Assembly: GCA_023053545.1 (NCBI GenBank)
Contig: JAKZAN010000001.1
Location: 9,568,565 to 9,632,564, forward strand
Length of the DNA stretch: 64,000 nt
Direction of reading: 5' to 3'
Origin: Lepidurus packardi
Lineage: Eukaryota; Arthropoda; Branchiopoda; Notostraca; Triopsidae
Numbering within the stretch: position 1 is the stretch's first letter; each line of letters opens with the position of its first letter. The translations under genes were made by a program, and so were the position numbers. Shown here piece by piece: positions 51,701 through 62,500 of the stretch. Below the pieces are notes generated by a model. It was given only the letters and a program-made list of their open reading frames with translations. It was not told the DNA's origin and ran no database searches.

Positions 51701-54333
51701 AAATTTAATTTTACATTTGAAACAAATTTTAGAGGTTAAAACGTGTTTGTTAAACGTGAGATTTTGCTTCTTGGATCGAAAAGATATAAACGAAAAATCA
51801 GATAGTGTTGCTTAATAATGTTAGAAAAAATCAAGCTTTTGAGAATCTAGGATTCCTTTTAAGTTCCAATTAGATGTCAAGAAAGTTAAGAGAGTTAAGA
51901 AAGAGAGTTAAGAAAGTTCTAATTAGATGTCAATTTTCCTTAGCTATCTGTATCCTGACGGGAGACCAGTCAATCCGGATCTCAGTTGGGCCGTGGCCGA
52001 CACCCCCGAAGACCATATCCAAGTGACGTTAGAGCAGTACGAGTTGTATTGCGAAATGGGATCAACCTTCCAACTATGCAAGATTTGTGCCGAAAACGAC
52101 AAGGACGTCCGCATCGAGCCCTGTGGACATCTTTTGTGCACGCCCTGCTTGCTTTCTTGGCAGGTATAAAACATTATACATAATATAAGCTAATTTACAA
52201 TTAAATGTGTCACATAATGAGGAATTATTATCTAAGGACAATACTTAACAGTCGCAAGCAATAAATGATGCATTTAATCTAGGATTCTGAGGGACAAGGT
52301 TGTCCGTTTTGTCGAGCAGAAATTAAGGGGACGGAACAGATTGTTGTGGACCCTTTTGATCCTCACGGGCGCAACCAAAGGCAAAATTCGTCTGCTTCGT
52401 CGTCGCCCAACGGAGGCGCCCACAGTTATTCCAGAGAAGAAGACAAGGAGGTACTGTACGCTAATGCATTCCGTACTGTGAACAGCATTTAGCCAACGCA
52501 TCCGTGTCCGCCTCGTAGTAATTCATCCATTTTTATACCGAGCATGTTTTCCGCGTGCTTTTTTGCCACCAAGCAATTTTTTTGTATGCTTTTTTGATTT
52601 ATTATTGTCATACTTGTAGATACTTTTTCAGTTTTGTGTGTGAGGGAATATGGGAAGACTTAGTTTTGACTATCCCCATGTTCCTTTAGCGTGAAACTTA
52701 GCTGTTTTATCTTATTTATTTTGTTCTCATTGTAGATCGTGATTATTTATGGTGTGCTCTTAATTAATTTAAATACTCGAAAGGAATTTTAAGTTTTTTG
52801 AAATTTAGGAAAGGGAGGAAAGGAGCACACCCTAACTACTTAATTAATTCCAATCATTCCACCATAAAAAAGTGCCTTAGCCAGTTTGTGTTATATATAT
52901 ATCGCTTTCTTTCTCGCTGTTGAATGGTAGATTTATAAAAAAGAAGACTTTTTGCACTGACAGAATTTTTTTTTTTGCTTGAGCTTTGGGTTCGAGTCGA
53001 AACCTTGTTTGGTCGATTTTTTGTTTAATTAAGGTAGGCAAGACTCCTTGTGCAATCGGTTTCTTTTGCCATCCTTTGCCTCTCCATGCTTCAGTATTGT
53101 TGCCGTTCGAATACAACTTGTTGTCTGTCGTAAAACTACCAAAATTTCCGTGTGCTTTCATTTGATCACGTCCCACGCTAGTTTTAGGCCTTTTACGAAT
53201 GGCTTACGAGGCATGTTGACTTGCTAGCAAAAACCTAACATAATTCAGGTAAGAAAATATTTTCGTTTTTCTGTTCGTTTTATTTATGAAACAAAAACCC
53301 TTCAGGGACTTCGTTTAATTTCGGTTTTATTTTGTGTAGGGCAGTGCAGTGCCATCTGGTTCCATCCCTGGCCATGTTAGGGTAAAAATGAAATTCGCTA
53401 TTATTTATGCAAAGAAATCTTTTTGTTTATTATTATTTGTTTACTTTTTGCATGTGCTGAAGGGCAATAGTCATCAAAATCACATGTTAGGATTTTGATG
53501 GATGATTGTAGTCTATTTTATTTTAAAAACGAAAATATTTGTTTCACATTTTCTTAGTTAGCCGTTCACTAGTTGTAGCATGCAATCTTTAGGCTGTGAG
53601 ATGTCACGGGTATGTAATTGTGTGGCTTACGGCGCTTGTTACCATGGTTACTGTTATTCTAGACTTGAAACAGTAATCAAATCACCCGCGTACCATGGAT
53701 ACGTTTATTGTGACATCACAAAGCCACATGATCCGTTTTCCAAATTTTGCTTCTTCAGCAGCTTAATTAATAATTTCGCGCATGATGAAAGAAATCACTA
53801 GGAAATCAGTTTTTTTCAGGCAAAATTTTTTTATTCTGTGGTTGTTACCCTGAACGCTTTGTCCACTATGAAGCTGAACCATGTCCGTTAGAGAAAACAG
53901 ATTCTAAAATGCCATCTTTTTGTGCAGGCAACTGGGAAATTGAGTCAGAAATCCTCTTCGAGTCCCATGGCCGCTGATAGGTTCTTGACACTCCCACCCA
54001 AGCTGCCCTTTCTGTTGCAAGACAGGCATTCCTGCAGCTCCACCCCTCCCCCTTTACCCCCTCGAAGGGCGTCCCCTTCCCCTCTGATTTCCAACCCTTC
54101 CCTCACGCCCCTTTCGCTCCGTAGAATTGAGAATACAGAAGGAGCTCCGCCCCCGTCTTCCCCAGGTATGACTATATCCAGACTGGAATTTATTTTCAAA
54201 TTACAATTCTTGTTTGCTTTACTCGAACATAGACGTTCGGGACGTTCTACTACATACCTCATGTCCAGCGTTATTCTTCGCTCCGCGCAGAAGCACTACT
54301 GTGTCGTCGTTAGCCCAGGTTGGGCCTTCCTAA
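48713..54333 (+). CDS. CBL: E3 ubiquitin-protein ligase CBL, short form
   Basis: RING E3 that binds phosphotyrosine on activated receptor kinases and ubiquitinates them. Coding exons: 48713-49317, 51071-51217, 51306-51437, 51519-51656, 51944-52163, 52283-52450, 53340-53381, 53928-54165, 54233-54333; phases agree, 596 aa. The tyrosine-kinase-binding module comprises the four-helix part ([36 protein letters not shown]), the EF-hand part ([20 protein letters not shown]) and the SH2-like part ([17 protein letters not shown]). The linker [11 protein letters not shown] leads into the RING with CKIC (from about 386), CGHLLC and CPFC. A proline-rich tail has PPPLPPRR, an SH3-ligand type. No UBA domain follows, as in short invertebrate forms. 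The 42-nt exon and the last 67-nt intron (54166-54232) are less certain. Without that intron the frame ends at 54356 (626 aa). Start ATG 48713 lies in a favourable ccATGG context. Confidence 0.93.
49318..51070 (+). other. CBL intron 1
   Basis: AT-rich GT-AG intron, phase 2. No exon, repeat family or RNA gene recognised. Confidence 0.75.
51862..51933 (+). repeat. 53-bp direct duplication at a CBL splice acceptor
   Basis: AGTTC(C/T)AATTAGATGTCAA occurs at 51862-51880 and again at 51915-51933, separated by GAAAGTTAAGAGAG-type repeats. The second copy ends 11 bp before the exon at 51944, so the duplicated block supplies sequence close to the acceptor. Confidence 0.7.
52451..53339 (+). other. CBL intron 6
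   Basis: GT-AG intron after the RING-encoding exon. No exon is recognised. A 99-codon minus-strand frame (52877-53176) looks fortuitous. Confidence 0.6.
53472..53500. other. perfect hairpin in CBL intron
   Basis: CATCAAAATC and GATTTTGATG form a 10-bp perfect stem around a 9-base loop, just downstream of the 42-nt exon. Its function is unknown. Confidence 0.45.
53597..53730 (+). mobile_element. MITE-like repeat copy B
   Basis: This matches the reverse complement of 42043-42171. It starts GATGTCAC and ends GTGACATC, a short terminal inverted repeat. It lies in the CBL intron between the 42-nt exon and the proline-rich exon. Confidence 0.6.
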
Positions 54334-54356
54334 TGTCAATAAGGGAGAACAACTAA

Positions 54357-54785
54357 TTCACTAGTTCTAATTAAGCGCGGATCCACCGGATCGGCTCTAG
54401 TGGGCTTGTTCTATTCTAAGGGAAAGGTTTTTGTGTATAACCTCTGTGATGGAAATGAGATATCAAAGGAAGGGGCGTCCTTAGATTGGTTTAAATAATT
54501 GAGAATATGTTTTAGATCGAAATACTAGATTTGGCCGGGTAACACCTCAAAATTCACATTAAGACACATCAAATGTTTGCCAATCTTAAGATGTTTTATT
54601 CAGTCACCAAGAGTCATTTTAATCGTTGTTATAACCATCAAAGTTAAGAGTTATAATCATTAATGAGCATCTTAGTAACATGGTTTTCTCATGACTATTT
54701 TTGTTTTCCTTATATAATACATACCACTCGACTACTTTCATATTTTCTAGAAATTAACTAGAATGCGTTTAATTTTCGGGCCCCA
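54357..54785. other. convergent 3' interval CBL / PDE9A
   Basis: About 430 bp of AT-rich sequence shared by the 3' ends of two converging genes. It contains the likely PDE9A poly(A) signal; no clear CBL signal is seen. Confidence 0.6.
54595..54600 (-). terminator. candidate PDE9A poly(A) signal AATAAA
   Basis: The minus strand reads AATAAA about 186 nt after the PDE9A stop codon, a usual distance for a short 3' UTR. Confidence 0.4.
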
Positions 54786-57716
54786 TTAACTTATGGGCCC
54801 TATCAACTTAGTCAGTTTTTCCCTCTCTTCTTCTTCTTCGTATTGAAGTCTCTCGTAGAACTCTTTGGCTTCACGCAAGGGAACCACCATGAGATCTTCC
54901 AGTGGTGTAAATAGCTAAAACAAAATGGAAATAAGTAAAAAAAAAAAAAAATCACAATTTCTGAGAATACGTGTAGTTTTAGTTTTTAATATCTCGTGCA
55001 AATGTATACTTTTGATAATGCTTCGAATAGAGGCATTAGGACGTATTGAATGAACCCCAGCTGAGCTGATGATTTGGTCACTTTAGCAGGATCCATAAAA
55101 GGGGCTACTGGAAGCCCCTCCTGTTTTTCCCTTTCAGCCTATATATTTAATTGTTACGAAACATAACCTCTCTATCATTGTACAAGTTTTACTTGATGAA
55201 AGTATTCTTCTAGAAGACAGTCCACCCAAGGCCCGGAAACGTCCAAAGGTCTAACTTCGTTCGAAATATCGCAGGCTTTTATGAGCACCATTTGCAAGCG
55301 GGAAACGTGATCGGGGTTAGCGAAATCAAGGTGGTCCGCTACTGAACGAAACGCTTCCAGTATTTCCGCATGGTGAGCCATGTCCGTGGCCAGAATTAAA
55401 CGAATAATACCCTTTTCGAATAAAAGGAATAAACAATCATTAGTCTTTCGCCTTGAAGTCCCACCTTTTCCTCCGAAGCTACGCCTTTTGCACGAAAGAG
55501 GCGGAACTTCCTCGACGTATCTACACCCTTTTTCTGACATTTAATTCAATTTTGCGAAAAAGGGTGGAGCACCCGAGACAAGAGAGAAAATAGTGGTTCA
55601 GTGATTACTAAATTCGAGAATATGGTGCCAAAAAACTTTTGCTTTTATGTACGAAAACCTATGAAATAGTCTAACGGAACCAAGCCTTTTCGTTGAAAAA
55701 AAAATCTTACGGAACGAAGTTTTTTATAGTGTTGCTCCTCGAGGTTGCCAAAAATGTTCCATTCCGGGTTGGCCAGTATTTTGAAGCAAATGGCACAGTG
55801 ATGGTTTTCTAATGGAGAAACGTCATTGTATTTGATGGCTAGTTCTGTTTGGGCATTAATTTGGTACCTTCGAAGTATATCAAACATTATATATAAATAA
55901 GCATGACAGGCGAATTTGAAACTCACGTGTTATTAAAGCCAGGGTGGTCGAGATCATGGCAAATAGCAGCTGTCAACAACATAGCCAGTACGTCAGCTGA
56001 TAGTTTTTGTACTAATTGACATTCGTGTAAGAGACCGTACATCATTTGAGCGACGCAAAAGCAGTGACGGAAGTTATGAAAGGGATTATTACGGTAGTTT
56101 TCTTGCACCACTAGCTATTAATGAAATGAATAAAAAAAAAAAGTTCGATAAAATCGAAAGTGTTCAATGAACGTGTTCTTGCTTACCAACCATCGTCTAA
56201 GGACTGCAGGATTAATGTGCAATGCCTCCACAATTCCCAACTCATTAAACATGTGTTCAAATAAACACAGCATCTGTACACAAATTAAACTCATTCTGAA
56301 GCAATAGAAATACGTTAAAATAGTTTACTTCGTTTGGGTCCCATTGCCAAATATCGAACGTTGGTTTCTTCAAGTACGCAATCGTTTCCTCGGATAGTTG
56401 GTACTGAATTTGTATTCCAAAAAATATATTACTGGTTTCGGTTAGTCAGTTTATTACTTTAGTAAAACCGAGGATATCTCTACGAATACTTTTGACAGTA
56501 TCTGTTTCGCAAAGTGGGGCGTAGAGCATATCTTGGGAGCTTACAGAGGGCCTGAAATCGAAAACTTTGAATACATGTGGATGTTCTTTCAAAACGCATA
56601 TACTTCAGGTATACTTCTCGTGGTGTGCCTTTTTCTTACCTCAGTCGAGTGAAGTCTATAGATCGTCCCATGCTTTGACCTTGCAGTTCTTTGATTGCTG
56701 CTTTCAACTTGTCAATTTCTAAGACTTTCAAGCTTTCTTCTGTAAATTGACGAGCACAAAACAAGTTTAAACTTATTAAGCACTTCCTCCTCGAAAGGCT
56801 TTATTTATATTCATATAATTATATTTTTACTTTCAAGTCTGCGCTCCAAAATAGATATTCGTTGCTCTAGAACCTTTTTGCTCTCTTCGGTTTTTAAAAT
56901 TTTTTGCAGTTGCACACCGAGCATTGTTGCGGCACCAGCCAATAGATCCGCTAATGTACGAATAGTTAAGGATATAGTATCTTAATTATTTTTAACTACT
57001 CATGCTGAACTTCTTTAAACTTTCTTGCCATTTGGGGGTTATCTTTTCATCCAGCCATACCATTTTCAGCAAATATAATATGACGTCATGAGAAAGAAAA
57101 TGATCGGTACACATTTCTTACAGTTTCTTTTGTAGTAGTTCTTTTTTATCTTATTTTTTAGTTTTTTTAGTGGTTCAGTAATTGGAAGCTTAGGTGGTTA
57201 TAAGAAAGCTCTATACTTATGCAAAATTATTTTGGGTTAACGAGCCTTCGTTTAAGACTGATTTTGTTATTTTAATTGGCTTATCGGAAGCTTATAATTA
57301 CTTTTGTTGGATTCAGTGATTTCGTCCAGCAAATACGGGGAACTGGAAAAAGACAACTACGTCACGTAACATCGCATGGCTTGTTTGTCTTTCCCAATAT
57401 TGAGTTAAATCTTACCTGACTGAGTTCTTCATTATCGCAGAAACACATTCGATTACACGTCCTTCACTGTCCTTCAGCACAAAATCACTATGTCTGTTTT
57501 AAGAGTACTTAATGTTAACTCTTCCAATTAAACAACTAATTCGTTTACCTGTCCAAACCAAAAGCTAATGCAATAGTTTTTTCAAGCTCAGGTCGAGGGC
57601 ATGGAACCTTGAATCCCACCTTTTCAATACGTTGTTAACGACTTCGAACCTTCTAATACGAAAACAATACTTACTTTGATAACAATATTTCCACGTTTGA
57701 TATAAATGTGTTTCAT
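54786..57716 (-). CDS. PDE9A: high-affinity cGMP-specific 3',5'-cyclic phosphodiesterase 9A
   Basis: Hydrolyses cGMP to GMP, lowering cGMP signalling. Minus-strand coding exons: 57675-57716, 57549-57619, 57416-57487, 57302-57342, 56831-56950, 56640-56739, 56458-56551, 56329-56403, 56187-56273, 55927-56114, 55711-55867, 55193-55411, 55010-55138, 54786-54914; all phases fit, 507 aa, close to human isoforms. The N-terminal PDE9 region begins [14 protein letters not shown], followed by a helical linker ([13 protein letters not shown]). The catalytic domain has [20 protein letters not shown] (His247, His251), the metal-binding signature [10 protein letters not shown] (from His287), CDISNEVRP and [11 protein letters not shown]. 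The invariant glutamine of SSAQLGF, which holds the purine, is present. The protein ends in a charged helix. It lies 400 bp downstream of EIF3F on the same strand and converges with CBL. The gene looks intact. Confidence 0.96.
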
Positions 57717-58116
57717 TTCAAAACTCGAACCCGAACAACCTGTGGAAGCCCCAGCCCCCATTTTAATATTAAAAGTAGCAAAACTTCTCTGTTTAATCAA
57801 GAATGCATTCAGTTTCTCAATTACTATCAGTCTTTATGGCCAACGAGGGATCTGGAGCTCATGCGCATCACCATAGTGAATCCTCACGTTTCATTTACGT
57901 CACGTAATTGGTAACGGAGAGCTGGTCTTATATTCCGATTGTTGCATGGTAGCTAAAACCATGCAACTAATAGTAGAACTAATGAGTTCGTCAGGGTACT
58001 CCCCCCTTCCCAAAATGCTCGGAATAGAATCTGCGTAAACATGAATAGATCTCCCACGTCATTGTTGTAATTAACACCTAGCAAAGGTACAATACGAAAT
58101 CACGTTAATGGGGAAA
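57717..58116. other. interval between EIF3F 3' end and PDE9A start
   Basis: About 400 bp holding the EIF3F 3' UTR and the PDE9A promoter/5' UTR on the minus strand. I see no clear motif. Confidence 0.6.
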
Positions 58117-59110
58117 TTATAGGGCCAACATGGTAAGCTTCTCATTGAGAGCCAGTTGGGTTTTGGTCAGCTGCGACAAGTACAGAACCATGAGCAGATC
58201 CTTTCGATTTGAGTTCAGCATCTCTTCAAAATCTTCCGGGCTCATACGGGGCACCGAGTGGACCATATCCAACAAAGCTCGGCCTACGCTGTTATCCGCA
58301 GTTGCTTTGCCAGCCAGTACGTCTTCTACGTAGCATAAAACGATATCCAACATGGATTCCATTTTCTCCGAAGCTTCCAAGATTTGAGCCAAGTCCGAGG
58401 AAACTGCTGCTTGGCGTTTGGCGCTAGTTTTAGTCTTCTGGCATGCATTAACTACGATCAAATAAATGTTTAGAAAAAAATGGCAACTCTGAGAATATTA
58501 ACTTACGGGCAATGACTTCTGGCTCATGGCATGCGATTTCCACAGGAACTGGGGCGAACATAGATCCAACTGTCTTGCCTGACACACCCATTGGAACACT
58601 GAGAGCAATTTACAATTATATTGTGGTTGTATGATTAGATTAAATGTATGACAGTACCAGGCGTAGGCTTTGATACCCACGCGGGCATCTTGCAATGTGG
58701 TGTCGAGCGTCAAATGAATGGGATTATTGCATTCCCTGGCGTAAAATTCGTGGATAAGGACAGAATGCGAGGGAATATGGTTTCCGGTTGCAAACCATCC
58801 AACAATAGTCTCCTGGGGGTTGATCTTCTTGTGGAGTTCAAACATATGCTTAGCAAAATCGATTTCGACGGCCACCTAGCATAAGGAAAAGAATAAGTTA
58901 CTAATATTGTTTTTAATTTAATAAATTTACCTCTTCTTCGGATTCATTATGTGGAACACAAAAGCAGTTTGTGACCTCTACACCAGTTTTATCGACCGTA
59001 CCCAGTAACGTCCCGATAATTCGCAAAGCATCTAAGTTTCTTCGTTCGTAGGAATCGACAATTTGAAATAAAACCACAGGGTGGACTTTCACACTCACGT
59101 TGAGAGCCAT
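58117..59110 (-). CDS. EIF3F: eukaryotic translation initiation factor 3 subunit F
   Basis: Subunit of the eIF3 complex, which helps load mRNA and initiator tRNA onto the 40S ribosome in the cytoplasm. Minus-strand coding exons: 58931-59110, 58658-58875, 58507-58598, 58117-58451; phases agree, 274 aa, usual for invertebrates and lacking the long Pro/Ala-rich N-terminus of mammals. The MPN domain spans about residues 7-140: [63 protein letters not shown]. The full JAMM zinc motif is absent, as is usual for this subunit. The C-terminal part ([38 protein letters not shown]) is the family's helical tail. It is head to head with NFRKB. Confidence 0.96.
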
Positions 59111-59210
59111 TTTGCACCTAACTGCTGTTTTGGCTGACTATCGATACGGTGCTTGAGGATTACAATTACTAGACTTCGAAGCTTGATATCGATACGGTTG
59201 TTAGAAAAAC
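59111..59210. promoter_or_regulatory. bidirectional EIF3F/NFRKB promoter with two DRE motifs
   Basis: Two TATCGATA cores, each followed by CGG, lie at 59139-59146 and 59187-59194, 48 bp apart in the same orientation. In insects DREF binds this sequence at housekeeping promoters. Their position between two divergent housekeeping genes supports a shared promoter. No TATA box is evident. Confidence 0.6.
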
Positions 59211-59406
59211 ATGGCGATGAATGGCAGACGTGCCCGTAAGAGCTCGGGAGTGGAAGCCGGGGAAACATGCGTTGGGCCGGCTTGGATTTTGGTGAGAATC
59301 GCAGTTTGGCGTCTTTGTTGCAAGAGCTTCGCCCTTGCTAATATATGGATTATAGATCGAGCATGATTTAGCGAACATAATTCCCGAAGCGCTTGGTGGA
59401 ATTTGA
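59211..59406 (+). CDS. spliced small ORF in the NFRKB 5' leader
   Basis: ATG 59211 (context AAACATGGCG) opens a frame that runs to a donor G|GTGAGA after 59291, continues in phase at 59356 after an acceptor ATTATAG, and stops at 59406. The product would be 43 aa, starting MAMNGRRARKSSGVEAGE and including IEHDLANIIPEALGG. The second exon then meets a donor GTAAGT at 59422, and an acceptor at 59548-59549 leads to the NFRKB start 24 nt later. These junctions fit a spliced NFRKB leader. It could be a regulatory uORF, a bicistronic microprotein, or chance; I do not recognise the peptide. Confidence 0.4.
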
Positions 59407-59573
59407 AAAGCTCCGACGCGGGTAAGTTCACACAGAAAAGCAAAATTTTTGGTGTCACTGTGCTAAACCCCTTGTGCGTGGTAATAACGTGATAACTTCT
59501 TTCTTTTTATTCATTGGAAAAGTGGTTAATTGGTAATTCCTTTGCTTAGGAACTTGGTCTAAATTGAAAGAAA

Positions 59574-62500
59574 ATGGAGAGCTCCGAACAGTCTTATTCC
59601 ATGACGGAAGATCCGTTAGGTGAAGATGATGTTGACATAGAAAGTTCCATGGAACTTTGTAATATTGATGGCCATAATCTTCTTTTACCATCTGAGCTGT
59701 GTGACAATCCTGACATTCTATACAATATGCTAAGTACGGAGGCAGTAAAAAAAGAATTATCTCTTGAAGAACTGCAAGAGTTGAAGGTAATAATACCCTA
59801 ACAACGCTTTTTGTTTTTAGCTAAGGTTTGTTTTTTATTTAGAGTATGTTGCCTACGTTTGCTGATAACGACGAAGCTAAGAAAGACGACATATTACAAA
59901 TGCTTTTTTCAGGCCAAAATTTCTGCTTTGGCAATCCTGTTCAGAAATGGGCAGAAAATCTCCAGAAAGGCTTCTATAATCCCGAAATTGCTGCAACGCG
60001 AAGGCTCTTCGCAGAAGCCAGAAGGAAAGACTACAAGTAACCTACATTATCTAAAGTAAAAGTTTGTTCACTTACGGAATCTTTAAAAAAAAACTAAAGG
60101 AAGCAGCAGAAGGCGTATTATTGCAACTTGTTACAAGAAGTTCTCGTTTCGAGACAACGTCTGCTGGAAACGGCCTCAACTTTAGCACCTGGTCAGGCTA
60201 TTCGTGTACCCAAACTGTCGTCCAAATCGAATCCTGATCTGCATGCGTTTCCTTTGCTGGAAGAGCGAGCCAAGAAGCGTTACTACGAAGAACTTGAAAA
60301 GATTCCTGGACTGCTCGATGCAGACGAACCAAGCTCAGACGAGGATGAAAACTACCCAGGTTTTTATCATTCAATTTTTCTAGAAGACGATTACGAAGAA
60401 AAAAAGGTAATTTTTATGATCTTTTAGAAGGTCCGTTCGCCCCCCTATCAAAAAAGCAGCGACGTTACATGTACCTCTTGGAAAACTCGTACCCTCCCGA
60501 CACCAACTTCGTGAGATCTACCTTTTCTCGCTCCCCGATTCCTGAATCAGAAATTGGGGAAAAACCGGAAGACGTACTTGCACGAGATTCTAGATTTGGA
60601 CTTAATCTAATGGCGGGCGTGACAAGTCAGAAAAATCCTTACGATATTACCGACGAAATGTACAAGCATCTTCTGAAGAGTCATCAGCGTATGAGACGTG
60701 AAGATTCTTGTAGAAACGAAGGTTATACCAAGGATGTGATTGTGGAAGCTGTTGTCAAGCGCGTTAAAACACAGCACTTGAGCTTTAGGAAACCGTGGGC
60801 GAAAACATTAATAAATGGCCGTAACTTGCTTGAAAAGAAAGCTAAACCCTGCAGTGCATCTACTGTGAAAAACGATGAAATCCTTACAAGCACACACAAG
60901 TCGCCCGAGCAGAAAAGTCTTAAAGATAAACAGCCCAAGGAAAGTGAAGTTTTCCCAGGACCCTCAGAAGACAAAGTTGCACAGAAAGTTTCGTCGTTGA
61001 AGCCCAAGTCAGAGCCGTTCGAGCCTTTCGTCCCTGTCAAAATTAAAAAAGAGTTGGAGGAAAATGAAAAGTAGGTCACACCTTCACTACTGTAATCTAG
61101 TTACCTAGCTAAGTTTATTGCTTAATTTAATATATAATCCTGAATTCCTATCTCTTATGCCAACTTTATTTGATTGTTATCCAAGTAATTTAGATTATTG
61201 CTTCATTGCTCACTCAAAAAACGTTAATTACAGGATTTATTTTTTATATAATTGATAAAGTCTGACATTCGGTTATTTGTAAGTTTAGTGTGTTTGCCCT
61301 TTGGATTTAAGCTAATTCCTGTTTTGTTTCTTGGATTTATTAGGAAAACATTAAGTGCACCTATCTATGATCGGAAATCGGAAATGCAAGCCTCTTTTTT
61401 CTGCGTTATCCGAGATTTGCTGTGCTCTTCTTCAGACAGAAGCTTGTCATTGAATCAATTGCAAGAGCAAATTAAGTTTTGGACCTTGAAACCCACTTCA
61501 GCTACAAATTCGTGGTACACTAACCTCCCCAGCTGGTCGAATGCCCTTCCCTCTGCATTACTGCATTTAGCTGGTAACGATACAGGTAATGTATTCATTC
61601 TCCTTATTTGTTTTATCATTTCTTATTGGTGATTTACGCAGAATTTACTCATTATGCAGACATGGATTTTGTGCCCTATGTGGTAGCCAAAGCTCCAAAC
61701 GTGTATCAATGGATCGGTGTAGGCCGAGACTCTGATTCGCACTTGACAGCCTTATGCCAATCCTGGTTGGAAGCCAGGGAAGCATCGCAGCCCATGTCAA
61801 CCAGTTTCCCTTTGAGTACTGTTCGGCGGGTCAGTTCACCTGCAACAGATGTCGACGTTGATGTCGAAAATTGCGAATCGGGACCTGCGTCCTTGGCAAC
61901 TCTTTCTACCCTCACCGAAGAAATATTCCTACCGAGATGCCCCACCTCTTGGGTTGTTCAAGCCAGTACTGATGAAGAAAAAGAGGAGTTTCGCCAACAA
62001 GTACGTTTTTGCCTAATTTTTCGTAACTTTGTAATGCTTCGTTTTTTTGGTTCAATAGGAAAAAATACGGTATAGTATACCACACAAAGCCTTCACCTAT
62101 CAAATGCATGGCTACGAGTCCACAGTGGGACCGCTTAAAGGCGTTTATGCGAACACGTCGTTACCACCGCCTCCAGGCAAATCTAGAGGTCATGTTGTGC
62201 TGAACCCGGAGCGTCCTCACTGCGTTACTATCTTATCGTTAGGTAAAATCCAAATCAGCTAATTCTTTTACATTTCCTGTATTCTGCTGTACTAAAAAAA
62301 GGTTAAAGTATGTTCGTCTGATATTTAATTTATTAGCACAATTATGATTTACACTAGATGCCACTTACTGTGATCACTGGTTATTAGAATCAGCCGCATT
62401 TGGAATCAAATTTTTAAAGGACCTATTCAAAAGGATAAAATTCGTAGTATTTTAATCGGTTATTAAAATCACACTTTCGTGCATTAGAATCAATTTCTTC

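Noticed and set aside
60360-60427. Possible 23-nt exon inside this NFRKB intron
   Set aside because: It would leave introns of about 21-24 nt and break the reading frame; the single 68-nt intron fits the phases.
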